A DNA stretch of 25,761 nucleotides from Tychonema litorale BBK16 (GCF_021648855.1 NZ_JAKJHX010000081.1:1-25761); one strand, 5' to 3'; shown: positions 17,334-25,011, counted from the first letter of the stretch. A program made the numbers and translations. The notes: generated by a model from the sequence alone, not told the origin.

Positions 17334-17369
17334 TAATACCTGACAGTAGTAATGCCAAAGTAATGCCAA
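17334..17369 (-). promoter_or_regulatory. Tandem 11-bp direct repeat with -10-like element upstream of the 333-residue gene
   Basis: Two perfect tandem copies of an 11-mer (17348-17358 and 17359-17369; TTGGCATTACT on the minus strand) lie 79-100 bp before the ATG at 17269. A TATTAT (-10-like) is at 17334-17339. An 11-bp direct repeat matches one helical turn, the usual spacing for OmpR/PhoB-type regulators. No good -35 is spaced correctly, which would fit an activated promoter. The gap 17270-17612 otherwise holds only the hairpin at 17556-17584 and AT-rich sequence. Confidence 0.4.
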
Positions 17370-17555
17370 TATCTGATTGGATGTGATCTGAAACTGGAAA
17401 TGGAGTGATTTAGATCATAGCGATATCTACTTTTGGTTACAGCGTTTTGTTTAATTATAATTGTGTAGACGAGATTACAGTATCGTATAAATACTGATTT
17501 TTTATGTATTGTTTTTGTAATGTATTGTTTGTAATTTATTATTTGTTGCTGTTGG

Positions 17556-17584
17556 AACCCCGACTTATTAAACAAATCGGGGTT
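17556..17584. repeat. Dispersed hairpin repeat, family C copy 2, after murE
   Basis: An 11-bp stem (17556-17566 with 17574-17584, one mismatch) closes a 7-base loop. The AACCCCGACTT/AAATCGGGGTT core matches copy 1. It lies 28 bp beyond the murE stop and may serve as its terminator, though no T-run follows on the minus strand. Confidence 0.7.
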
Positions 17585-17612
17585 ATGGGTATTCTGTCAA
17601 CTAAATGCTAAG

Positions 17613-19130
17613 CTAGTTCATTCTTGCTTTCAGGGCATTTCTGGCTTCTTCTCGATCGTCAAAATGGACTTTTTCGGTACCCAAAATCTGATAATCTTCG
17701 TGTCCTTTTCCGGCGATTAGCACGCCGTCTCCGGGTTTAGCGTCCACGATCGCAGTCCGAATTGCAGTCGCCCGATCGCACAGGACGATCGGTTTAACTC
17801 CGGCGGGAATTCCTGCTAGAATATCCTCCAAAATGCGATCGGGCACTTCTGTACGGGGATTGTCGGAAGTAACGACAACTACATCAGCCAATTCTGCGAC
17901 GATTTTACCCATAATTGGGCGTTTCGTGCGATCGCGATCGCCACCGCAACCAAACACGCAAATCATCTTACCGGGAATAAACGGCCGCGACGCCTTCAAC
18001 AAGTTTTCCAAACTATCGGGAGTGTGTGCGTAATCCACAATGACGCTAATATCTTGGTCAGGGCTAATTTGCACCCGTTCCATCCGTCCCGGAACTCCAG
18101 AAAACTCAGATAATTTATCCACAATTGCCGACAAATCTAAACCCAACTCCAAAGCAGCACCGATAGCAGCCAACATATTGGATAAATTGAACTGACCAAC
18201 TAAAGGCAAAGTAAAAGCAGTTTCGCCTTTAGGAGTATGGAGTATTCCCTGAACTCCATTAGGCTGATATTCCAAATCATCAGCATACAAATCAGCAGTT
18301 CTGTCGGTAGTGCTGTAACTCCAAACTTGCTCAGAATTGAGAGTTTCAACTATCCGCCGTCCGTAGGCATCATCAATATTCACTATTGCCCGACCTTGGA
18401 GATAATTCGGATTAAATAACAACGCTTTCGCATTGAAATAATCTTCCATATCTGTATGATAATCCAGATGGTCTTGAGTTAAGTTTGTGAACACAGCAAC
18501 TTCAAAAGTACAGCCCAAAACTCGCTGCTGTGCCAAAGCATGGGAACTCACTTCCATCACGCCATGTTTGCATCCGGCGACTACAGCTTCTGCTAATTGC
18601 TTTTGCAGATCAACCGCGAAAGGTGTGGTATGAAGTGCAGTTTTTTCATAACCAGGCCAACGGGTATAGAGAGTACCAAAAATCGCCGTCGGTAACTGCA
18701 TTTGATTGAGCAAAAATTCAATTAAATGAGTAGTTGTAGTTTTGCCGTTAGTGCCAGTAACACCAACAAGTTTTAATTTGCTAGCTGGATTGCCATAAAA
18801 TGCCGTTGCGATCAAACCGCAAGTTTGAGCCATATCAGCCACTGAAATAACGCAGGGAACCTCTTGTAGCCCCCCCTTAGCAAGGGGGGGTTGGGGGGGT
18901 GTTTTCTGAGCTGCTTGGGTAGAAATTACGGCCGCTACAGCACCATTGGCGATCGCACTTTCCCAAAAATCTCCCCCATCTACCCGTGTTCCCGGCATTC
19001 CCAAAAACAAATCTCCCGACTTACAAGCGTGGGAATTAGTCGATAAACCGATGACTTCAACATCGAGGGCGGGATGTTGTGCGTCAAAGGAAATGCTGGG
19101 AACCGCTGCTAACAATTCTCTCAATTTCAT
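17613..19130 (-). CDS. murE: UDP-MurNAc-tripeptide ligase (meso-diaminopimelate adding)
   Basis: 505 residues. MurE adds meso-diaminopimelate to UDP-MurNAc-L-Ala-D-Glu in the cytoplasm for peptidoglycan synthesis. The ATP loop GTNGKTTT (126-133), SSHAL (195-199), TNLTQDHLDYH (215-225), a candidate carbamylated lysine K235 in FNAKALLF, DYAHTPDSLENLL, and CVFGCGGDRD are all seen. DNPR at 423-426 is the diaminopimelate-specificity motif. AGKGHED follows at 473. A family B repeat adds about 15 residues (TPPQPPLAKGGLQEV, from about residue 77) in a loop between the N-terminal domain and the ATP domain. The rest is intact, so the enzyme is probably active. A glutaredoxin-like gene lies 49 bp upstream on the same strand. 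Confidence 0.95.
   Translation of the reverse strand: MKLRELLAAVPSISFDAQHPALDVEVIGLSTNSHACKSGDLFLGMPGTRVDGGDFWESAIANGAVAAVISTQAAQKTPPQPPLAKGGLQEVPCVISVADMAQTCGLIATAFYGNPASKLKLVGVTGTNGKTTTTHLIEFLLNQMQLPTAIFGTLYTRWPGYEKTALHTTPFAVDLQKQLAEAVVAGCKHGVMEVSSHALAQQRVLGCTFEVAVFTNLTQDHLDYHTDMEDYFNAKALLFNPNYLQGRAIVNIDDAYGRRIVETLNSEQVWSYSTTDRTADLYADDLEYQPNGVQGILHTPKGETAFTLPLVGQFNLSNMLAAIGAALELGLDLSAIVDKLSEFSGVPGRMERVQISPDQDISVIVDYAHTPDSLENLLKASRPFIPGKMICVFGCGGDRDRTKRPIMGKIVAELADVVVVTSDNPRTEVPDRILEDILAGIPAGVKPIVLCDRATAIRTAIVDAKPGDGVLIAGKGHEDYQILGTEKVHFDDREEARNALKARMN
18861..18907. repeat. C/G palindrome (family B) inserted in frame in murE
   Basis: CCCCCCCTT, four bases, AAGGGGGGG with a further G-run encodes PPQPPLAKGG on the minus strand. 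Base composition changes abruptly from the flanks. It keeps the murE frame and uses the same reading of the palindrome as the insertion in the giant kinase. Confidence 0.8.
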
Positions 19131-19179
19131 CTCAAAAACTCCTGATTTGAACGTGTTGAATCTATTCTGACTGATCGGT

Positions 19180-19473
19180 TTACAAATATTTCTGTAACAG
19201 TTGCTTCAATTGGGCGACTGTACAGCGGGGAGAAGGGCGTGGTAGCAATTGTTCAGGGGAGAATACAGGAGCCCCCGCAGCATTGTTTGGCTGAATCTCA
19301 ACTTTATACAAAACTGGGACTTCGTACTGGTAAGCTTGAAACCAGTCATCGCGATCGGTAATGTCTCGAACTTCTAATTGTAAGTTGAGACTTTCCATTA
19401 AAAGCCCTAGCTTTTCTTCCAGCCCTTCGCACAAATGGCATCCAGGTTTGCTATACAAAATCAATCTGATCAT
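19180..19473 (-). CDS. Glutaredoxin-like thioredoxin-fold protein
   Basis: 97 residues. The N-terminus IRLILYSKPGCHLC has a CxxC active site at Cys12 and Cys15 after a beta strand, and VPVL (about 52-55) supplies the cis-proline of the thioredoxin fold. It resembles the glutaredoxin-like family that pfam calls DUF836 rather than classical glutaredoxins. The likely role is thiol-disulfide exchange in the cytoplasm; the partner is unknown. It lies 49 bp upstream of murE on the same strand and may be co-transcribed. It diverges from the ligase gene across a 65-bp gap. Confidence 0.8.
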   Translation of the reverse strand: MIRLILYSKPGCHLCEGLEEKLGLLMESLNLQLEVRDITDRDDWFQAYQYEVPVLYKVEIQPNNAAGAPVFSPEQLLPRPSPRCTVAQLKQLLQKYL

Positions 19474-19479
19474 TTTGGC

Positions 19480-19534
19480 TTGACTAATAAATCAAATTTC
19501 AGTATAATATACAAGTAGCCCTACAAAAAGGAGG
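19480..19534 (+). promoter_or_regulatory. Consensus sigma-70 promoter and Shine-Dalgarno of the ligase gene
   Basis: TTGACT (19480-19485), a 17-base spacer and TATAAT (19503-19508) form a near-perfect housekeeping promoter. AAGGAGG (19528-19534) sits 4 bases before the ATG at 19539. The -35 begins 7 bp from the divergent glutaredoxin start codon. Confidence 0.8.
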
Positions 19535-19538
19535 CAGT

Positions 19539-20816
19539 ATGGACTGCACCGAATACGCAGAAACAAAGCGAAAAGCAGCTAAGAAAATCAGCGCCGACAT
19601 TCGAGAACGCTGGAACAATCGGATTGTCCAACGAGAATTGCATTTGATGGGTGAAGCGGGTGCGGTACAATATTTAAGTGATTATGGACGCGGAATTGGT
19701 ACAGCAAAAGTGATTGGTTTTGCGCTGTGTGCGGAGTCGGAAGGATGTCCAGAAATGGCGATGGGATTTTGGAAAAGAGCGTTTGAATTGGAAACTGGAG
19801 AAAAACCGATCGCACTCAATGCTCAAAACAATGCTACCACCGATGTCACTTCTGTTGCGAAATCAACTTCTGCCACAAAAACAGCAACTATCAACCATCC
19901 CATAGTTGCGGAATTACCGCCAAACTTACAACCGGGACGGATTGTGACAATGCAGCCCGTTGATGCACCAAGCGAACGTAGTTATTACATCGAAAATCCC
20001 GATTATTGGGGTCAGCCAAAACGTGACGGTAATCGGGTAGTCGTCATTGCGACTCAAGACAAAGTATACTACCAATCGCGATCGACTAATCTGCGACAAC
20101 AGCCATCAATTGCGATCGAAAAAGCATTAATTGAAACAGCAGCTAAAATTGGTACTTTTGTTTTAGACGGTGAATTGTATTATAAAAGTCATAGTGGCAG
20201 CGAACACCGCACAGGAGCCCAAGCTGCTACAGTTAATATTGACAGTGGTTTCCCGACAGTTCAGCCATCAGCAATTTATGCGATTTTTAAATGCTTGTTT
20301 TTCAAGGGTACTGACTTAACTATCCTCCCAGAATCCGAACGAATTGCGGCGGGAGTTGAAGTTGGCGAAATGCTGGCAAGTTTATGCCAATCATTTGAGG
20401 TTGTACTGACATCTCGCACCGCAGCCGAAAAAATTTTACTCGCTAAGCAACAAGAATCAGAAAATAGAGAAGGCGAAGTTTGGGTGTTGCATAACTGTCG
20501 CTATATCGGCGGCAAAGATATTAAGAAATTTCCGATGGTAAGGACAAAATACTGTCAGGAATTAGACTTGTTGATTGTCGGATTGACTCCGACAAAGGTG
20601 GCGGGGAGGCCATTTAGTGCGATCGAAGTTGCTCAAGAAATTGATGGCAAATTAGTACCCATAGGAACAGTGGGAACGGGGTTTAGCGGGGAGGAGATGC
20701 AGGAAATAGCCCGACGTTACGAGGCTAACGGGAAAAATGTCAAAATCAAAGTGCGATCGCAGGGTTTGACGGAAAGTGGCAAACTGTGGCACGCCCGATT
20801 TTTGGAATTTTGTTGA
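19539..20816 (+). CDS. ATP-dependent DNA ligase-like protein with unusual N-terminal domain
   Basis: 425 residues. The covalent nucleotidyltransferase motifs are present in order: motif I KRDGNR with candidate nucleophile Lys161, motif III LDGE (209-212), motif IV EGEV (311-314) and a motif V-like VRTKY (about 340). A C-terminal OB-like part carries PIGTVGTGFSGEE and ends with LTESGKLWHARFLEF, as in bacterial ATP-dependent ligases. These enzymes seal nicks through a lysyl-AMP intermediate. Residues 1-90 form a helical domain I do not recognise, followed by a Ser/Thr/Ala/Asn linker (about 92-130). It is not the usual DNA-binding domain, and no polymerase, Ku or nuclease partner is fused. An RNA ligase role cannot be excluded. 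It has its own strong promoter and ribosome site. Uma2 and SbcD-like genes follow on the same strand. Confidence 0.82.
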   Translation: MDCTEYAETKRKAAKKISADIRERWNNRIVQRELHLMGEAGAVQYLSDYGRGIGTAKVIGFALCAESEGCPEMAMGFWKRAFELETGEKPIALNAQNNATTDVTSVAKSTSATKTATINHPIVAELPPNLQPGRIVTMQPVDAPSERSYYIENPDYWGQPKRDGNRVVVIATQDKVYYQSRSTNLRQQPSIAIEKALIETAAKIGTFVLDGELYYKSHSGSEHRTGAQAATVNIDSGFPTVQPSAIYAIFKCLFFKGTDLTILPESERIAAGVEVGEMLASLCQSFEVVLTSRTAAEKILLAKQQESENREGEVWVLHNCRYIGGKDIKKFPMVRTKYCQELDLLIVGLTPTKVAGRPFSAIEVAQEIDGKLVPIGTVGTGFSGEEMQEIARRYEANGKNVKIKVRSQGLTESGKLWHARFLEFC

Positions 20817-20821
20817 AATTG

Positions 20822-20847
20822 GTAGGGAAATGGCACTGCCGTTTCCC
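20822..20847. repeat. Solitary family A arm
   Basis: A single palindromic arm (GTAGGGAAATGGCACTGCCG, then TTTCCC) lies just after the ligase stop with no inverted partner. It may serve as a hairpin at the ligase transcript end. Confidence 0.7.
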
Positions 20848-20905
20848 ACCCGGATATGCGATTATCAACCAATAGTATCAAATAAAATCAGCAGAGGAAA
20901 CATCA

Positions 20906-21481
20906 ATGTTTGTCAGCAAAAATAATTTCTACATCTCCGCAGAAGAATATCTAGAAGGCGAAGGAGTCAGCCCCATCAAACATGAATACAGACGCGGACA
21001 CGTTTATGCAATGACTGGGGCAAAAAACCCTCACACTATTATTTCTAGTAATCTAATTCGCCTGTTGGGCAATCATCTTCTGAATACGCCATGCTTAGTT
21101 TTTACCTGTGATATTAAAGTTCGACTGGAAGAGGCAAATTGCTATTACTATCCTGATGTAGCGGTGACTTGCGACGAAAGAGATACAAGTTCAATGGAAG
21201 ACTTCATTCTCTATCCATCTCTAATTATCGAGGTGCTATCTCCTTCAACCGCATCTTTTGATAGAGGCGATAAATTTGTCGATTACCAAACTGCATCCAG
21301 TTTGCAAGAATACGTGTTAATTACTCAATCCGAAATCAAAATTGAATGTTTTCGGCTGAATGAGTCAGGAAATTGGGTTTCTCAAACTTACGGGCAAGGA
21401 GATACAGTAGAATTTGTTAGTGCGAATTTCAGTTGTGCAATTAACGAAATCTATCAAAAAGTCCCAGGTATCATATTATGA
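20906..21481 (+). CDS. Uma2 family (DUF820) endonuclease-like protein
   Basis: 191 residues, the usual length for this family, which is greatly expanded in cyanobacteria and has a PD-(D/E)XK nuclease fold. The N-terminal pattern ISAEEYLEGE...IKHEYRRGHVYAMTGA is typical. The active-site pattern is seen as YYYPDVAV (Asp84), LIIEVLSPST (Glu109) and D-R-G-D-K (Lys123). The cellular role is unknown in general; a link to transposition or repair has been suggested from the fold. GAGGAAA before the ATG is a good ribosome site. It lies 89 bp after the ligase gene. Confidence 0.88.
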   Translation: MFVSKNNFYISAEEYLEGEGVSPIKHEYRRGHVYAMTGAKNPHTIISSNLIRLLGNHLLNTPCLVFTCDIKVRLEEANCYYYPDVAVTCDERDTSSMEDFILYPSLIIEVLSPSTASFDRGDKFVDYQTASSLQEYVLITQSEIKIECFRLNESGNWVSQTYGQGDTVEFVSANFSCAINEIYQKVPGIIL

Positions 21482-21550
21482 TGTATGATTTTTTTAGTTT
21501 ATTGTCAAGAATTTAAGCCCTTCTTCTGAGGAATTCAGCCCTCACAACAA

Positions 21551-21585
21551 ATTCCCAATTCCCCATTCCCAATTCCCCATTCCCA
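21551..21585. repeat. Heptamer short tandem repeat abutting a start codon
   Basis: Five in-register heptamers alternate ATTCCCA and ATTCCCC (21551-21585). The last ends on the base before the ATG at 21586. The array replaces any Shine-Dalgarno for the SbcD-like gene. Nothing else is seen in 21482-21550. Confidence 0.9.
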
Positions 21586-22824
21586 ATGATTAAAATCTTA
21601 CACCTTTCAGATATCCATATGGGAAGCGGCTTTTCCCACGGGCGCGTTAATCCTGAAACTGGTTTAAATACACGCTTGGAAGACTTCGCGAATACGCTGA
21701 GTAAATGTATGGATAGAGCGATTTCTGAACCCGTAGATTTAGTCATATTCGGGGGCGATGCTTTCCCAGATTCTACGCCACCACCGTTTGTAAAAGAGGC
21801 TTTTGCACGTCAATTTAGTCGCTTGGTGGATGCCCAAATTCCGACAGTTTTGTTAGTGGGAAATCACGATCAACATTCCCAGGGACAAGGTGGGGCGAGT
21901 TTGGGAATTTATCGGACTTTGGGTATACCTAAGTTTATTGTAGGCGATCGCCTGGAAACTCACCGCATCGAAACCCGCAACGGCCCCGTACAGGTGGTAA
22001 CATTACCTTGGCTGACGCGATCGACCTTAATGACTAAATCAGAAACTGAAAACCTGTCGATGGGCGATGTTAACCAATTATTAACCGAAAAACTGACGAT
22101 CGCACTAGAAGGAGAAATCCGCCGTCTCGATCCAAACATTCCCACCATACTTTTAGCACACTTAATGGCAGATAAAGCCAGTTTGGGAGCCGAACGTTTT
22201 TTAGCAGTTGGAAAAGGCTTTAATATCCCCGTTTCGATGTTAACTCGCCCGTGTTTTGATTATGTTGCTCTCGGTCATGTTCACAAACATCAAAATCTGA
22301 ATGCTTCTAATAACCCGCCCGTAGTTTATCCTGGGAGTATCGAACGAGTTGATTTTAGCGAAGAGAAAGAAGACAAGGGTTTTGTGTTGGTGAATTTGGA
22401 ACGAGGAAAAGCTGAGTGGGAATTCTGTACTTTACCTGTGCGGAAATTTCAGACTATTAAGGTGAATGTTGCCGAATCAGAAAACCCGCAAACCGAGTTG
22501 GTGAAAGCTATTGGGAAGAAGGAGATTGCAGATGCGGTTGTGAGATTGATCTACCAATTGCGATCGGAACAATTGGATTTAATTGATAATGCAGAATTGC
22601 ACAGTTTTTTGGGTGAAGCACACAGCTACACAATTCAACCGGAATTAGTTAGTCAGTTAGCAAGGCCGCGGTTGCCAGAGTTGAATGCTAACAATAGTAT
22701 AGACCCATTAGATGCTTTGAAAACTTATCTGGCAAGTCGCGAAGATTTGAAAGATGTGGCGGAGAGTATGCTGGAGGCGGCACAAGGTTTGTTGGGGGGC
22801 GGCGAGGAAGTTTTGGTCAACTAA
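21586..22824 (+). CDS. SbcD/Mre11-like metallophosphoesterase nuclease
   Basis: 412 residues. All calcineurin-like phosphoesterase motifs are visible: DIH (Asp9, His11), GGD (56-58), GNHD (92-95), LLAHLMAD (His192) and GHVH (230-233). Length and the C-terminal region fit SbcD/Mre11, the dimetal exo/endonuclease that trims DNA ends and hairpins with the SbcC/Rad50 ATPase. No SbcC gene is in the window, so the partner must be elsewhere or absent. The ATG at 21586 is required, because the next Met would lose Asp9. The leader is a pure heptamer array without Shine-Dalgarno. It follows ligase and Uma2 genes on the same strand. Confidence 0.88.
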   Translation: MIKILHLSDIHMGSGFSHGRVNPETGLNTRLEDFANTLSKCMDRAISEPVDLVIFGGDAFPDSTPPPFVKEAFARQFSRLVDAQIPTVLLVGNHDQHSQGQGGASLGIYRTLGIPKFIVGDRLETHRIETRNGPVQVVTLPWLTRSTLMTKSETENLSMGDVNQLLTEKLTIALEGEIRRLDPNIPTILLAHLMADKASLGAERFLAVGKGFNIPVSMLTRPCFDYVALGHVHKHQNLNASNNPPVVYPGSIERVDFSEEKEDKGFVLVNLERGKAEWEFCTLPVRKFQTIKVNVAESENPQTELVKAIGKKEIADAVVRLIYQLRSEQLDLIDNAELHSFLGEAHSYTIQPELVSQLARPRLPELNANNSIDPLDALKTYLASREDLKDVAESMLEAAQGLLGGGEEVLVN

Positions 22825-22831
22825 GTGCTTG

Positions 22832-22895
22832 TAGGGTGCGTCAGCCCTTTCTCGTTTCCCTTAGCATGAAGGGGCGATCTAGCTGACGCACCCTA
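22832..22895. repeat. Inverted repeat after the SbcD-like gene, family D
   Basis: Perfect 13-bp arms (TAGGGTGCGTCAG at 22832-22844, reverse complement at 22883-22895) enclose 38 bases. It lies just after the SbcD-like stop. The long loop and lack of a T-run argue for a small dispersed element rather than a plain terminator. Confidence 0.75.
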
Positions 22896-22948
22896 GAGGC
22901 CTCGTTATATCAAATCCGTTAGCATCGGAATTGTTAGTGGCCCAAATT

Positions 22949-23032
22949 AGGACACGACAGTGTCGTGTCCCTACAGTATTATTTGTAGTAGGGACACGGC
23001 ACTGCCGTCTCCTCTATATCATTCCGGTGCTT
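22949..23032. repeat. Bipartite palindromic repeat, family A copy with both arms
   Basis: A left arm (22949-22975) and right arm (22988-23013) are inverted, each with an internal palindrome. The left one is perfect around GACACGACAGTGTCGTGTC. The tail CTCTATATCATTCCGG (23012-23027) matches copy 1. The element runs to 2 bases before the CPBP start codon. Confidence 0.85.
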
Positions 23033-23034
23033 AA

Positions 23035-23898
23035 ATGTGGAACAGCCTAACTAACCTGCGACTGCTGTCGCCGTCCATACCAGCACTTCTCAAAGTAATG
23101 GTTTTTTTCTTAACTTGGACTTGCCTATGGTTGCCGATCGCAATTATGGTCGCGATCGCAATCAAATGGCAACCACCCCAACCCTTGGGAAACAAAAAAC
23201 TACCCTTACTAGCTTCCCTCTACCTAATAGTCCCCTTAATTTTATGGGCGACAACCTGGATAGAAAGCGTGTCTTTTGCTGACTGGGGTTGGTTTTGGCA
23301 ACCCGCAACTTTCATTTCCGGGCTGCGAGGATTAGGATTAGGAGTAGTCAGCTTAGCTATTTTATTCGGCTTACAATTAGCCTTGGGTTGGATCGAACTA
23401 CAAAACACCGAAGTTGAAGCCAAAACTAGCGAACAAATTATTAATCCTTGGGCTTCAATCCTCAACCCTTCTAGTCTACTAATTTTGTTATTAGCACTGT
23501 GGATTAGTGCGACAGAAGAGTTGATATTTCGCGGCTGTTTGCCAAATTTACTGCAACAAGATTACTCAATAGTAACAGCCGCAGCCATCGCCAGTTTCAT
23601 TTTCGCGATCGCCCACCTCATCTGGGCCCCCAAAGAAACCCTTATTCAACTCCCTGGATTGTGGCTGATGGGGATGGTTTTAACCCTAGCCCGCGTCACA
23701 GATAATGGTAGTCTAGGAATTGCGATCGGGCTTCACGCAGCTTGGATTTGGGGAATCACTATCGTAGATACAGCTAAACTAATTAAGCCTACTCAAAGTG
23801 TCCCCGAATGGATTACAGGAATAGAATCAAAACCCCTAGCGGGTGCGGCCGGAATTCTGTTATTAGTAACCACAGGAACCCTACTATTTCTACAGTAA
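23035..23898 (+). CDS. CPBP family intramembrane metalloprotease
   Basis: 287 residues with about eight hydrophobic segments, so it is an integral membrane protein. The CPBP (CAAX protease/bacteriocin-processing) motifs are EELIFR (Glu161, Glu162, Arg166), FAIAHLIW (His194) and GLHAAWIW (His234), which bind the catalytic metal. Cyanobacteria and chloroplasts have many of these proteins, and most substrates are unknown. The ATG at 23035 follows the family A tail by 2 bases, and I see no Shine-Dalgarno. The gene stands alone on the plus strand. Confidence 0.85.
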   Translation: MWNSLTNLRLLSPSIPALLKVMVFFLTWTCLWLPIAIMVAIAIKWQPPQPLGNKKLPLLASLYLIVPLILWATTWIESVSFADWGWFWQPATFISGLRGLGLGVVSLAILFGLQLALGWIELQNTEVEAKTSEQIINPWASILNPSSLLILLLALWISATEELIFRGCLPNLLQQDYSIVTAAAIASFIFAIAHLIWAPKETLIQLPGLWLMGMVLTLARVTDNGSLGIAIGLHAAWIWGITIVDTAKLIKPTQSVPEWITGIESKPLAGAAGILLLVTTGTLLFLQ

Positions 23899-23976
23899 TC
23901 CTTACCTGAGCGAGGTGGGAGTTTTCGGCTCATAAAATTGCATAATACCAATTTTTTATGAGGCTGCATAGAATCT

Positions 23977-24057
23977 GATCCCCCCTAGCCCCCCTTAATA
24001 AGGGGGGGACAAGATTCTTCTCAAAGTCCCCCTTCTTAAGGGGGATTTAGGGGGATC
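23977..24057. repeat. Bipartite C/G palindrome, family B, full intergenic copy
   Basis: Two inverted arms (23977-24010 and 24026-24057), bounded by GATCCCCC and GGGGGATC, each contain a CCCCCTT/AAGGGGG palindrome. The layout, two arms each self-complementary, is the same as family A. It lies between the convergent CPBP and one-TM genes. An imperfect stem at 23931-23940 with 23949-23960 comes first. Confidence 0.85.
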
Positions 24058-24077
24058 GAGATATGTGCAACTTCACA

Positions 24078-24950
24078 TTAAATTGGCATAACAACCCTAT
24101 TTTGTGCTTCCTGTTGTGCTTTTTTACTATTTTGGCGATAAAGTGCCGCTCGGTTGGTAGCTGTTGTGTAGCGGGGATGCTTTGATGGCACTGCTGCCAT
24201 TAAATCGGAAGCTTGTTGCCACTTAGCTGCTACAACTAACCAATCCTCGCGAGATTGGGCTGTTTTGCCCTCTGAGACTGCTTGCTCGGCCAGACGTACT
24301 GCTTGTGCAAAAGAGTCTGAGTTCGCCTGGACTATTTGCTGGGGGCTTGACTCAGGAATCGGAGTCGCGACTGCTTGGGTGGTAGGGGCTGTACTGTTTG
24401 GCGATCGGGCATTGAGTCCTTTGTAGATGGCGAAGACGGCGGTGAGCAACAAAACGCTCAGCCCAATGCCGCCGATGATCCCGCGCTGAAATTGTCGGGG
24501 TTCCTGCATCGACAATCGAGGAAGAGTGGTCATTTTGGGCAAAGCTGGTTTGTGGCCTTGGCGTTCTTTTTGGTCGATCGCGAAACGTTGCCAAAAATAG
24601 ACTCTTCTTAGTTTAATTTCTTGAGACCACAGGAGTTGATTTTCCGGGTCACGGCTAATTTCTTCCAGCCACAGGAGTTGGTGTTCTCGGACAAGCCGAC
24701 TGTTAATCTTGACTCGGCGAATATTCTGGGGCGAAAGTTGTTCCAAAATTTGCTTGAGGCGATCGACCAAGCTAGACTGTTCGAGCAAATCCGCCGTTGC
24801 AGCTTCGCACAGCAGTTGTAGCACTCCATCTGCAAACACCGCTCTAGTTCTAACACCTATCTCTGCGAGTTGATCGTTGAGGATTTGAATTATTGCTGCG
24901 ACTGAGCCCTCGCGAGCTTGTCGGGCAATATCATCTACTGTATTCACCAT
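24078..24950 (-). CDS. Single-TM conserved cyanobacterial-type protein of unknown function
   Basis: 290 residues. An N-terminal domain (1-125) contains DIARQAREGSVAAIIQILND, a pattern I associate with conserved hypothetical cyanobacterial proteins. It ends with a doubled QLLW segment (QLLWLEEISRDPENQLLWSQ, 91-110). One membrane helix follows (about 157-178), then a Ser/Thr/Pro/Gln linker (about 180-205) and a helical C-terminal part resembling a TPR-type pair (about 210-285). Topology is probably N-terminus inside and C-terminus outside the cytoplasm (inference). No catalytic motif is seen. Both neighbouring genes point the other way, so it is probably transcribed alone. Confidence 0.72.
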   Translation of the reverse strand: MVNTVDDIARQAREGSVAAIIQILNDQLAEIGVRTRAVFADGVLQLLCEAATADLLEQSSLVDRLKQILEQLSPQNIRRVKINSRLVREHQLLWLEEISRDPENQLLWSQEIKLRRVYFWQRFAIDQKERQGHKPALPKMTTLPRLSMQEPRQFQRGIIGGIGLSVLLLTAVFAIYKGLNARSPNSTAPTTQAVATPIPESSPQQIVQANSDSFAQAVRLAEQAVSEGKTAQSREDWLVVAAKWQQASDLMAAVPSKHPRYTTATNRAALYRQNSKKAQQEAQNRVVMPI

Positions 24951-25011
24951 AAAAATATTTTGATGCTTAGCAATCTATTAATTTTTTTTGACAAAAACTT
25001 TCGGAGAAATT

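Noticed and set aside
17318..17575. 85-codon open frame on the minus strand between the unknown gene and murE
   Set aside because: AT-rich, Ile/Tyr/Gln-rich composition with no ribosome site. It covers the hairpin at 17556-17584 and the 11-bp repeat, so it is better read as regulatory DNA.
22832..22895. Simple intrinsic terminator for the SbcD-like gene
   Set aside because: The 13-bp arms are perfect but the loop is 38 bases with no T-run. I list it as a repeat instead.
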